From Akkermansiaceae bacterium (GTDB taxonomy: Bacteria > Verrucomicrobiota > Verrucomicrobiia > Verrucomicrobiales > Akkermansiaceae), in the NCBI GenBank assembly GCA_023301335.1, contig JALZVA010000068.1, positions 1 to 11,725 of the forward strand: a DNA stretch of 11,725 nt, in the 5' to 3' direction. The notes under the pieces are model-generated. The model was not told the DNA's origin and made no database searches. It saw nothing but the letters and a program-made list of their open reading frames with translations. The position numbers and the translations under genes were made by a program. Shown here one piece after another: positions 1 to 7,450 of this stretch (position 1 is its first letter; every line of letters starts with the position of its first letter).

Positions 1-105
1 AGGTAGAATTTGTTAGTCATATTCTATTGCCAAAGCTATTTACTTAAGTAACCTTAAATAAATCAAGTAGGGGCAGAGGCTCCACATTTTACTCATTAGA
101 TCATC

Positions 106-1956
106 ATGGCGAAATACACAGAAGACGACATTAAGAGCTTAGATTGGAAGGAGCACATCAGGCTCCGTCCAGGGATGTATATTGGTAAATTAGGAGATGG
201 CACGTCAGCAGATGACGGGGTCTACATCTTACTAAAAGAAGCGATGGATAACTCTATCGATGAGTATGTGATGGGCTTTGGGAAAGAAATTCACGTAACC
301 ATAGATGAAGAAAATCGCTGCGAAGTGAGAGACTTCGGTCGTGGAATCCCTCTCGGTAAGCTGATGGACTGTGCTGCAAAAATTAACACAGGCGCAAAAT
401 ATGATTCTGAAGCGTTTAAAAAATCTGTAGGCCTTAATGGAGTAGGGATTAAAGCGGTTAATGCCTTGTCAGGTTTTTTTGAAATCCAGGCATGGAGAGA
501 TGGTCAGACCAAGGCGATCGAATTTTCTAAAGGAAATGTCGTGAGTGAGATGAAGCGTGCCCGTAAGGATGCTTCAGAGAATGGAACACGGATAGCCTTC
601 GATGTGGATAAGACTATTTTCCCTGAAAAAACAGGGTTCAAGGCTGCTTTCGTAGAGAAAATGTGCCGCTACTACGCCTTCTTGAATCCAGGGCTCGTAG
701 TGGTTTACAATGGACAAAAATTTAAGTCTAAAGATGGCTTGCTAGATCTTTTGAAAGAAGAAATGGAGGAAGGCCCTCTCTATCCTCCCGTGCATATTTC
801 AGGGAAGGATATAGAGATTTCATTTTCACACAAAGTCTCAGGAGCTGAAAACTATTACACCTTTGTGAATGGACAACACACGACACAGGGAGGGACGCAT
901 TTACTAGCTTTCCGTGAAGCGGTAGTAAAGGTTCTCCGTGATTTTTACAAAAAAAACTACGATGCCACAGATATCCGTGCGGGGATAGAGGCAGCGGTAA
1001 GTATCCGTGTGGAGGAACCCGTGTTTGAGAGTCAAACAAAGACTAAGTTGGGCAGCTCGACCGTCTCTCCTGATGGGGAAACAGTGCGGACTTTTATGCT
1101 GAATTTTTTAAAGGAAGAATTAGATAATTATCTGCATAAGCACAAGAATGTAGCGGAGGAGATTCAAAAGCGTATCCTCACTGCGGAAAAAGAAAGAACA
1201 GCACTCAAGGGGATTAAAAAAATGGCTCGTGAGCGTGCTCGTAAGGCCAAAATTCATAATAAAAAACTGCGTGATTGTCGTGTACATCTAAGCTCGAAAA
1301 AGAACAAGCGAAGAGAAGAGAGCACGATTTTTATCACAGAGGGAGACTCTGCGAGTGGATCCATCACGAAGAGTCGAGACGTGGAGACTCAGGCAGTTTT
1401 CTCCCTGCGCGGTAAACCTCTCAATTCCTTTGGACTGACACGTAAGGTGGTCTATGAAAATGAAGAGTTTAATCTACTTCAACACGCTTTAGATATCGAG
1501 GATGGGCTAGAGTCGTTACGTTACCAAAATGTAGTGGTAGCGACCGATGCGGATGTGGACGGAATGCACATCAGGCTATTGCTTCTGACCTTCTTCCTTC
1601 AGTTCTTTCCCGAACTCGTTAGAGACGGACATGTGTTTATTTTACAGACCCCTCTATTCAGGGTGCGCAATAAGAAAGAAACGTTCTACTGCTATGATGA
1701 AGAGGAGCGCTTAGCTGCTGTAGCAAAATGTGGAAAAGCTGCGGAAATAACCCGTTTTAAAGGATTAGGGGAAATTTCCCCAGACGAATTTGCCTTCATG
1801 ATCGGAGATGATATGAGGCTTGATCCTGTGAAGTATGAAGAGGGGAAGAGCATCAAGGATATGCTGACCTTCTACATGGGAAAAAACACACCAGACCGAC
1901 AGGGCTTTATCATTGAAAACCTTCGGGTGGATGTGGATAGCGCAGAGGTCGCTTAA
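106..1956 (+). CDS. parE: DNA topoisomerase IV subunit B (ParE-type GHKL/TOPRIM ATPase)
   Basis: This is the ATPase subunit of a type IIA topoisomerase. With ParC it decatenates and relaxes DNA in the cytoplasm. The 616-residue length is normal for ParE. Visible motifs in order are: the GHKL N-box with E45 and N49 (EAMDNSIDEY), the G1 loop D76-FGRGIP, the glycine lid around GLNGVGIK (109-116), the QTK loop (310-312) contacting the nucleotide phosphate, TOPRIM glutamate E412 in TEGDSASG, the metal-binding DADVDG (481-486), and RFKGLGE near the C-terminus. The segment LGDGTSADDGVYILLKEAMD resembles ParE of Bacteroidetes-type bacteria more than GyrB, where YEVVDNS is usual; this is from memory of the families. 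A GyrB-like role is the main alternative. ParC is not in the window. The ATG at 106 has no Shine-Dalgarno sequence, and I found no convincing promoter in bases 1-105. rsmD follows after 6 bp. Confidence 0.9.
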   Translation: MAKYTEDDIKSLDWKEHIRLRPGMYIGKLGDGTSADDGVYILLKEAMDNSIDEYVMGFGKEIHVTIDEENRCEVRDFGRGIPLGKLMDCAAKINTGAKYDSEAFKKSVGLNGVGIKAVNALSGFFEIQAWRDGQTKAIEFSKGNVVSEMKRARKDASENGTRIAFDVDKTIFPEKTGFKAAFVEKMCRYYAFLNPGLVVVYNGQKFKSKDGLLDLLKEEMEEGPLYPPVHISGKDIEISFSHKVSGAENYYTFVNGQHTTQGGTHLLAFREAVVKVLRDFYKKNYDATDIRAGIEAAVSIRVEEPVFESQTKTKLGSSTVSPDGETVRTFMLNFLKEELDNYLHKHKNVAEEIQKRILTAEKERTALKGIKKMARERARKAKIHNKKLRDCRVHLSSKKNKRREESTIFITEGDSASGSITKSRDVETQAVFSLRGKPLNSFGLTRKVVYENEEFNLLQHALDIEDGLESLRYQNVVVATDADVDGMHIRLLLLTFFLQFFPELVRDGHVFILQTPLFRVRNKKETFYCYDEEERLAAVAKCGKAAEITRFKGLGEISPDEFAFMIGDDMRLDPVKYEEGKSIKDMLTFYMGKNTPDRQGFIIENLRVDVDSAEVA

Positions 1957-1962
1957 AAAAAT

Positions 1963-2514
1963 ATGCGAATTATTTCTGGCATTGCTGGAAGACGGCCCAT
2001 CAAGGTTCCTCAAGGAGTAGCCCGACCCACCACGGATAAGACTCGAGAAGCCTTGTTCTCGATCTTGGGAGATCTGGTGAAGGGGGCGAAGGTGTTAGAC
2101 TTGTTCGCTGGATCAGGAGCTTTGGGTTTAGAGGCTTTAAGCAGAGGAGCAGAGTCATGCGTTTTTGTGGATGCTGATAGAGGGAGTGTTAGGACGATTA
2201 AAGAAAATGTAGCAGCATTATCTCTCAAGGGAGCCTCGGTGATCCAAGCTGATGCACTGAATTATAGTGACTTGAACCAGTTCGACATCATTTTCGCAGA
2301 TCCTCCGTATTGGAAAAAACCTGGAGATCGAGACTTTGTAGCAGAGTTATTAGAAAGCGATTTGTTGTCGCATTGTGGCGAGAGTGCTTATTTTATCGCC
2401 GAAGGGCCAGCTGGGCGCGTAGCCCCTTCGAATGCTTCGTGGGAGTTGATTTCAGAGCGGTCCTATGGGAGCTGCGGAATTAGTATTTATCAAAAACAGT
2501 TAGTTGATGCATAG
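1963..2514 (+). CDS. rsmD: 16S rRNA (guanine(966)-N2)-methyltransferase RsmD
   Basis: This is a SAM-dependent methyltransferase that modifies a guanine of 16S rRNA (G966 in E. coli numbering) during 30S subunit assembly. The 183-residue length is typical. It starts with the family-typical MRIISGIAGRRPI, followed by the RPTTDKTREALFSIL helix. The SAM-binding motif I is LDLFAGSGALGLEALSRGA (from L45), an acidic residue for the ribose lies in VFVDAD, and the catalytic motif is DPPY (113-116). The gene starts 6 bp after the parE stop codon and ends inside the start region of waaA, so the three genes are probably cotranscribed. No good Shine-Dalgarno sequence precedes the ATG, and translation may be coupled to parE. 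In many bacteria rsmD lies beside coaD; here waaA takes that place. Confidence 0.92.
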   Translation: MRIISGIAGRRPIKVPQGVARPTTDKTREALFSILGDLVKGAKVLDLFAGSGALGLEALSRGAESCVFVDADRGSVRTIKENVAALSLKGASVIQADALNYSDLNQFDIIFADPPYWKKPGDRDFVAELLESDLLSHCGESAYFIAEGPAGRVAPSNASWELISERSYGSCGISIYQKQLVDA

Positions 2515-3772
2515 AGGTCTTATCATCGGGATGTATAATATCATCTTCCCTTTTGTTTTTTTGTTAGGCTTACCTAGTTGGTTGCTTAAAATGAAAAAAC
2601 GTGGCGGTTACGGAACTGGCCTAAAACAGCGTCTGGGACGTTACGATACACCAACTTCCGAGGAAAATAAGGGGGGAGTCTATGTGCATGCAGTGAGTGT
2701 AGGGGAGGTGATGATTGCCTTGAAGCTCATACGTGAATGGAAGAGAACTTATCCCGAGGAAATTTTTGTCATAGCTGCAACTACTTCGACCGGATACATG
2801 GTCGCAAGAGAGCATGCCACGGAAATGTTGCGAGTGATTTATTGTCCGGTGGACTTTAGCTGGATGGTGAGAAAGGTGCTCAATCGCTTTGCTCCAAAAG
2901 TAGTGGTGTTAATTGAATCAGAAATCTGGCCAAATTTACTCAATCAATGTCGTAAGAAAGAGATCCCTGTGCACCTTGTCAACGCTCGCCTTTCTCCTCG
3001 ATCAGAGCGGAGATATAGAAAGCTAAGGTGGTTCACTGCCCCCTTGTTTGCCATGCTGAAGAGTGTTTTAGTGCAGTATGAAGAAGATCAAGTACGTTGG
3101 AAATCAGTCGGTTTAGCGGATGATCAGCTAGTCACAGCAGGAAGTGTAAAGTTTGATTCTTGTGACCATGAGAAACCACAAAGGAGAGAAGAGTTTCAAG
3201 AAATTTTAGATAAGTTTCATCAGGGAAGAAAAATTGTGATGTTCCTCAGTTCCTTTCCTGGAGAAGAATATGCGCTTGCTAAAGCTTTGGAAAACCTCAG
3301 AGAAGAATGGTTCTTAGTCGTAGCCCCAAGGCATATGGAGAGGCGTCTTGATGTCTATTCAGACTTAGAGCGTGCAGGCTTTGATCCGGTTTTGCGCTCA
3401 ACATTAGAAGATAAAGCTGGAGAAAAAGTATGCCTAATTATCGATAGCACAGGGGAGTTGAAGGATTGGACGGCATTTGCAGACAGAGCTGTCATAGGCA
3501 AATCATGGCTAACAAAAGGGGGACAAAATCCTGCGGAAGCTGTTGCTGCTAAAATCCCTGTTATTGTTGGCCCTAGGATGGATAATTTTGAGCCTCTGGT
3601 GAGCCAGTTGAAAGAGCAGCGCGGTATTTTGCAGTTAGCTCAATTAGAAAATATTGCAGACGTGTTGAGGACTGGTGAAGAGCTTGAAGAAATGGCGGAA
3701 AATGCCTTAGTTGTATTAGAACAACATCAGGGTGCAACTATTCGTGTGGTAGAGCACATTGTAAATACCTGA
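2507..3772 (+). CDS. waaA: 3-deoxy-D-manno-octulosonic acid (Kdo) transferase
   Basis: This is an inner-membrane-anchored GT-B glycosyltransferase (GT30) that moves Kdo from CMP-Kdo to lipid IVA in LPS synthesis. A hydrophobic anchor (YNIIFPFVFLLGLPSWLL) comes first, then a basic KMKKRGGY stretch typical of WaaA. The catalytic glutamate is in VHAVSVGEV (E67, counted from base 2507). Family motifs IESEIWPNLL, NARLS, AGSVKFD, VAPRH and the sugar-nucleotide-binding GGQNPAEAVAAKIPV (usually GGHNPLEPAA) follow. The H-to-Q change at Q340 in that motif is worth noting. The length of 421 residues is normal. The start is uncertain: TTG at 2504, ATG at 2507 and ATG at 2531 are in frame. I chose 2507 because it gives a few residues ahead of the anchor and overlaps the rsmD stop, which suggests translational coupling. 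ATG 2531 is a realistic alternative. Confidence 0.92.
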   Translation: MHRGLIIGMYNIIFPFVFLLGLPSWLLKMKKRGGYGTGLKQRLGRYDTPTSEENKGGVYVHAVSVGEVMIALKLIREWKRTYPEEIFVIAATTSTGYMVAREHATEMLRVIYCPVDFSWMVRKVLNRFAPKVVVLIESEIWPNLLNQCRKKEIPVHLVNARLSPRSERRYRKLRWFTAPLFAMLKSVLVQYEEDQVRWKSVGLADDQLVTAGSVKFDSCDHEKPQRREEFQEILDKFHQGRKIVMFLSSFPGEEYALAKALENLREEWFLVVAPRHMERRLDVYSDLERAGFDPVLRSTLEDKAGEKVCLIIDSTGELKDWTAFADRAVIGKSWLTKGGQNPAEAVAAKIPVIVGPRMDNFEPLVSQLKEQRGILQLAQLENIADVLRTGEELEEMAENALVVLEQHQGATIRVVEHIVNT

Positions 3773-3791
3773 TAAACTATGGTAAAAAAAT

Positions 3792-3826
3792 CATGTTTAT
3801 TCTCGCCAAGCCCGAATAAATTCATG
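3792..3826. promoter_or_regulatory. AT-rich interrupted inverted repeat upstream of the pilus-like operon
   Basis: The 89-bp gap between waaA and the next gene holds a 7-bp perfect inverted repeat, TTTATTC (3796-3802) and GAATAAA (3814-3820). An 11-base GC-rich spacer separates the arms. It is flanked by CATG on both sides (3792-3795 and 3823-3826), with two unpaired Ts on the right. It has no following T-tract, so it is a poor terminator candidate. It could be an operator or a leader-RNA hairpin for the operon beginning at 3862. A very weak promoter-like pair, TTGTAA (3759-3764) and TAAAAA (3783-3788) with an 18-bp spacer, lies just upstream. The function is inference. Confidence 0.3.
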
Positions 3827-3861
3827 TAATCTGCAAAAATCTAACCGGAAACAACCTATTC

Positions 3862-4536
3862 ATGAAACTGATCAAAAACACTCTTTTTGCAAGCTTAGCT
3901 TGTTACACACTATCCTTCACGTATGCTCAGGAGGAAGCGAAGGTAACCACTTATAAAGTTATAATTGATGTAGATAAGCCAGAGTTTGATGATTTAGAGA
4001 GCCCTGATCCACCTGCGGATACAAGAGAAAAGACTTGGAGACAAAAGGATTGGTTGGAGATGGAAGTGAAGTTCGAAATTGAAGCAATAAAGCCTGAACC
4101 TAAAGATAAAACACTACCTAAACTGACTGTTAAGTGGTTTATTGTAGCTGTAGATCCAACAAAAGAAGGGAAAAATCATATCCTTTTGGAAAAAGAAATC
4201 GAGCATATCAATGTTCCGGTTGGTGAGGAAATTTATACGTCATGCTACATTTCTCCGAGTGGGGTGAGAAGATTATCTAACGGCGGAGACAGAGCTTCAA
4301 AAAACATTATCTTTGGAGTGGGTGGTGAATTTTATGTAGAGGGTAATGATAAACCAGTCGCGTTTTTCGCCTCTAAAAAAGATAAGGTTAAGGTAGATGG
4401 GAAAAAACTTCCATTCTGGTATAGTAATAAACTTTCTGCTTCCACTAGCGTGCAGATTCAAGATAAATCAGAGACCCCATTTCAATGGCTCTGGTGGGAC
4501 AGGTATGCAGAGATCGCACCGAAAAAAGGTGAATAG
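3862..4536 (+). CDS. Secreted Amuc_1102-like protein of the pilus-like operon
   Basis: This is a 224-residue exported protein with a clear Sec signal peptide: basic MKLIKN, a hydrophobic core, and a likely cut after TYA at residue 22. The mature part is very rich in Lys, Glu and Asp, alternates like a beta protein (for example LTVKWFIVAV), and has a single cysteine (C128). The C-terminus is aromatic (PFQWLWWDRY). I assign it as the Amuc_1102 counterpart from its position directly upstream of the Amuc_1101-like gene, its size and its signal peptide. The A. muciniphila protein is reported to have an immunoglobulin-like fold linked to type IV pili. It probably acts in the periplasm or at the cell surface beside the pilus-like complex, but its exact role is unknown. 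No Shine-Dalgarno sequence is apparent. The next gene begins 43 bp downstream. Confidence 0.72.
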   Translation: MKLIKNTLFASLACYTLSFTYAQEEAKVTTYKVIIDVDKPEFDDLESPDPPADTREKTWRQKDWLEMEVKFEIEAIKPEPKDKTLPKLTVKWFIVAVDPTKEGKNHILLEKEIEHINVPVGEEIYTSCYISPSGVRRLSNGGDRASKNIIFGVGGEFYVEGNDKPVAFFASKKDKVKVDGKKLPFWYSNKLSASTSVQIQDKSETPFQWLWWDRYAEIAPKKGE

Positions 4537-4579
4537 ATTTGACCTATCAGCTTAATATTAATTTTTCAGAAAAATAATC

Positions 4580-6439
4580 ATGGCAGACAAGACTACTATC
4601 GTAGTGCTGAATATCGGTGCTCAGCGTGTGGGCATGGCCCGCTTTAAAACTAAGAAAGGGCAGCTTCTTCTCACGGATTATGAATCGACGGAAATTTTGG
4701 CTGACCCTGCAGCTGAAGCTTCGCGTAACGCACAGATCAAAATGGCTGTGCTAGGATTAGCAAAGAAACTACAAGTTAAAAACCGCGTGAGCTATGCTGT
4801 CTCTGGGCAGTCAGTATTCACACGTTTCGTAGTCTTACCTAACCTTGACGGAGTTAGTAAAGAAGAACTTGTCGCGGCGGAAGCTCAGCAGAATATCCCA
4901 TTCCCACTTCATGAAGTAAAATGGGACTGGCAGGAGATTGCAGATATTGATGGTGAAAGTGAAGTAATCATTGCTGCCATTAAGTCGAAAACACTTAATG
5001 ATGTTCAGTCTGCAGTAGAAGGTGCTGGGATGTTTACCACAGAGGTTGACCCTTCTCCAGCAGCTTTATATAATGCGTTTAGACTAGCATACTCTGATTT
5101 AGATGAACCAGCGATGCTTATCGACGTGGGGGCTAAGACGAGCACGGTGATCTATATCGACGGGAAGCGTATGTTTTGTAGAAGTATTGCCATTGGTGGA
5201 GTGAGCGTCACAACTGCAATTGCAAAAGAGTATGGAGTGAATTTTTCTGAGGCAGAGTCTCAGAAAAAAGCTAATGGACAGGTGGCTCTAGACACGCGTC
5301 ACACCTCTACACTAGATGAGCTTAGTGCAGCCCTAGCTTCATGTATCAGAGGTTCACTAAGCAGGATGCCTGCTGAAATTGCGAGAACGACAAACTACTA
5401 TCGAAGCCAGCAAGGCGGCCAAGCACCAACGAGAGTATTCCTTGCCGGAGGTGGATCTAACCTGCCTAAAATTAGCCAGTTTTTATCTGAAAAATTAAGG
5501 CTTCCTGTAGAGTATTTTAATCCTCTTCGTGCTATTGCTATAAGCCCACAGCTTGATGGAGAAGCTATTCAGAAAAATGCTCACCTAATGGGGGAGCTAG
5601 TAGGCCTAGCAGCAAGACGTGCAGGGAATAGCGGAGTACATTTAGAGCTTGTTCCTGATTCAGTAGAGAAGGAAAAAGATTTAGATCGCCGTAAAATTAA
5701 ACTATACATCGCTATTGCTTGCCTAGCTGTAGGATTATTAGTGTTTTATATTTTTGGAGCCACCGTCACAAGTAAGCTAAAGGCTGCAAATGAAACATTA
5801 GCCTTAGAGTATAAGGAGATGAAGCCTCACGCTGAGGCAATGCGTAAACAGGTGCAAAGTCAAACAGCTGCTCTAGAGGATGTCAATACGTTGGTTAAAA
5901 CACAACAGGATAGAGTGCAGTGGGTGAATTTGTTAGCCGAATTAAAACGCGAGTATTGCTCAAAAGATTATTGGTTTACAGAGGTTCAGCCTTTATTGAA
6001 TTACAAACCTGATACGAGCATGGTTGATCTAAATCCTTTGTTTAGTTCTTCTGGCTCAAGTGAATCTCCATTTTATACAGATGGTAGTGGAGGTGTGATC
6101 AATGCAATTAAACTTCGAGGTACATGGCTGTATAATCACAATCAAATTACAGTTAACACGAATGAGTTTTTAGAGGTAAATAAAAAAGAGGACAAGAAAT
6201 CTTCAACAGTTAAAGTGGGAGAGGACGCGAAAGCTGAAGCTCCTAAATCAAAGTACTTTTCAAATACGTTGAAGTATCATGACAAGGTTGGAGAAAAAGG
6301 GGCATTTAAAGAAAGTCCACTGTTAGTTGATAAAATGTTTAAAATTACAAATGATTGGAACGTGAGTAAAATTGGCTCAGATTTCACAATTATTTTGCCT
6401 TTGAAAGAGCCTATTGTGCTAGAAAATTTAAAAAAATAA
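4580..6439 (+). CDS. pilM: PilM-like actin-fold ATPase fused to a PilN-like membrane/periplasmic domain (Amuc_1101-like)
   Basis: This is the predicted cytoplasmic-to-periplasmic connector of a type IV pilus-like machine. Residues 1-350 are a PilM/FtsA-type actin fold: N-terminal phosphate loop VLNIGAQRVGMARF (about 9-22), VLPNLDGVSKEEL and AAEAQQNIPFPL typical of PilM, second phosphate loop LIDVGAKTSTV (180-190), and adenosine motif FLAGGGSNLP (287-296). PilM proteins usually end near 350 residues, but this one is 619. It continues with LELVP (355-359), a basic DRRKIK stretch, a transmembrane helix at 375-394, a coiled-coil-like segment to about 450, and a periplasmic tail. That second half has the layout of PilN, so this is probably a natural PilM-PilN fusion. 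The order matches A. muciniphila Amuc_1101, often annotated as FtsA-like. There is no Shine-Dalgarno sequence at the start. The next gene starts 3 bp after the stop. Confidence 0.85.
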   Translation: MADKTTIVVLNIGAQRVGMARFKTKKGQLLLTDYESTEILADPAAEASRNAQIKMAVLGLAKKLQVKNRVSYAVSGQSVFTRFVVLPNLDGVSKEELVAAEAQQNIPFPLHEVKWDWQEIADIDGESEVIIAAIKSKTLNDVQSAVEGAGMFTTEVDPSPAALYNAFRLAYSDLDEPAMLIDVGAKTSTVIYIDGKRMFCRSIAIGGVSVTTAIAKEYGVNFSEAESQKKANGQVALDTRHTSTLDELSAALASCIRGSLSRMPAEIARTTNYYRSQQGGQAPTRVFLAGGGSNLPKISQFLSEKLRLPVEYFNPLRAIAISPQLDGEAIQKNAHLMGELVGLAARRAGNSGVHLELVPDSVEKEKDLDRRKIKLYIAIACLAVGLLVFYIFGATVTSKLKAANETLALEYKEMKPHAEAMRKQVQSQTAALEDVNTLVKTQQDRVQWVNLLAELKREYCSKDYWFTEVQPLLNYKPDTSMVDLNPLFSSSGSSESPFYTDGSGGVINAIKLRGTWLYNHNQITVNTNEFLEVNKKEDKKSSTVKVGEDAKAEAPKSKYFSNTLKYHDKVGEKGAFKESPLLVDKMFKITNDWNVSKIGSDFTIILPLKEPIVLENLKK

Positions 6440-6442
6440 ACC

Positions 6443-7450
6443 ATGAAGGAACGGATAGAAGCCCTTAAAGAATGGGCAGGAGAGAATAAATTTTTAGCAG
6501 TCCTTATAGGAGTTAGTAGCTGTGTTATTTTAGTATTTGGCTACTTGATCTATGCTCAGATGGGTGAGCAGGAGGAGCTTAGGAAATCAATTACGAAGAA
6601 CAACGCGGATATAAAAGCGTTTAAAAACGAATTAGGGGATCCTAGTAAGGAATCAGAAGAAAGACTTGAAATAGCAGTTCAGGAGGGTCTTAGCGCTGCT
6701 GATGAACTGCACCTTAAGCTGGCCTCTTCAGGGAGCCATAAACTTAATGAAGAAAGAAGTTCTACAGACTTTGCCACATTACTTCAGAAATATGTTGGAG
6801 AGAACAAAAAAATACTAAGTGGAGCCAACGTGAAATTTCCTGAAAGTTCATGGTTTGGTTTTGAGAGGTATAAAGAAACTTTGATCAAGCCAAATAGTAC
6901 TGCAATTGGCTTATGTCTGTATCAACAAGATGCATACAACTGGTTTTTAAAAGAAGTCACCTCATTGGGGCCTTGTGAACTGAAATCATTTTATCGAAAA
7001 TCACTTCCTGAGGAAGAAGAGAATGAAACAGAGGAAGCTAAAGATGTCGAAGCTGTTAGGAAAATGCGTTTTGATGTAGAGTTAGAACTTACGGAAAATC
7101 AACTTGCAGAATTATTAGCTAAATTGGCTCAGTCTAATAACCACTTAGTGATTGTCAAAGCGATGTCTTTGAAAAACGTCGTAGTGGCTCCTATTGCAAT
7201 TACTCCCATGATGAATGGAACTGAAACGGGAGGAAATGATAATTTCGCAGCTGCTTTTAATGATGAAGAGGAGGACAATAGCGAAAAAGAGGAGATGGCG
7301 AAGAAACGTGATTTAAGTAAAAGAGTCGCTCCAGGGGATGTGTTTTTAGAGCAAATTTTAGGTGAGGAAAAAGTGATTGTTTCACTAGCCATGGATTTGG
7401 TTTTAGTCACTGATATGGAAAAACTTAAAATGAAGAAAGGCGCTAAGTAA
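6443..7450 (+). CDS. Amuc_1100-like single-pass membrane protein (PilO-like position)
   Basis: This 335-residue protein has a short cytoplasmic N-terminus, one transmembrane helix at about 17-38 (FLAVLIGVSSCVILVFGYLI), then a charged helix likely to form a coiled coil (about 40-100). Two alpha/beta-looking segments follow, one around AIGLCLYQQDAYNWFLKEV and one around FDVELELTENQLAELLAKL. This layout is that of PilO/GspM-type inner-membrane proteins, and the gene lies where pilO lies in pilMNOPQ. Gene order and size point to Amuc_1100 (317 residues) of A. muciniphila, whose crystal structure resembles pilus-assembly proteins and which is reported to signal through TLR2. Two acidic low-complexity stretches (EEEENETEE and NDEEEDNSEKEE) are prominent. 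The gene starts 3 bp after the previous stop, and its TAA overlaps the next ATG by one base (TAATG), so translation is probably coupled. Confidence 0.82.
   Translation: MKERIEALKEWAGENKFLAVLIGVSSCVILVFGYLIYAQMGEQEELRKSITKNNADIKAFKNELGDPSKESEERLEIAVQEGLSAADELHLKLASSGSHKLNEERSSTDFATLLQKYVGENKKILSGANVKFPESSWFGFERYKETLIKPNSTAIGLCLYQQDAYNWFLKEVTSLGPCELKSFYRKSLPEEEENETEEAKDVEAVRKMRFDVELELTENQLAELLAKLAQSNNHLVIVKAMSLKNVVVAPIAITPMMNGTETGGNDNFAAAFNDEEEDNSEKEEMAKKRDLSKRVAPGDVFLEQILGEEKVIVSLAMDLVLVTDMEKLKMKKGAK

Noticed and set aside
2504..2506. TTG as the start codon of waaA
   Set aside because: ATG at 2507 immediately follows in frame, and no ribosome site favours TTG.
4539..4544. TTGACC as a -35 element for a promoter before the PilM-like gene
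   Set aside because: No acceptable -10 hexamer lies 16-18 bases downstream; the nearest candidate, TAATAT (4553-4558), is only 8 bases away.
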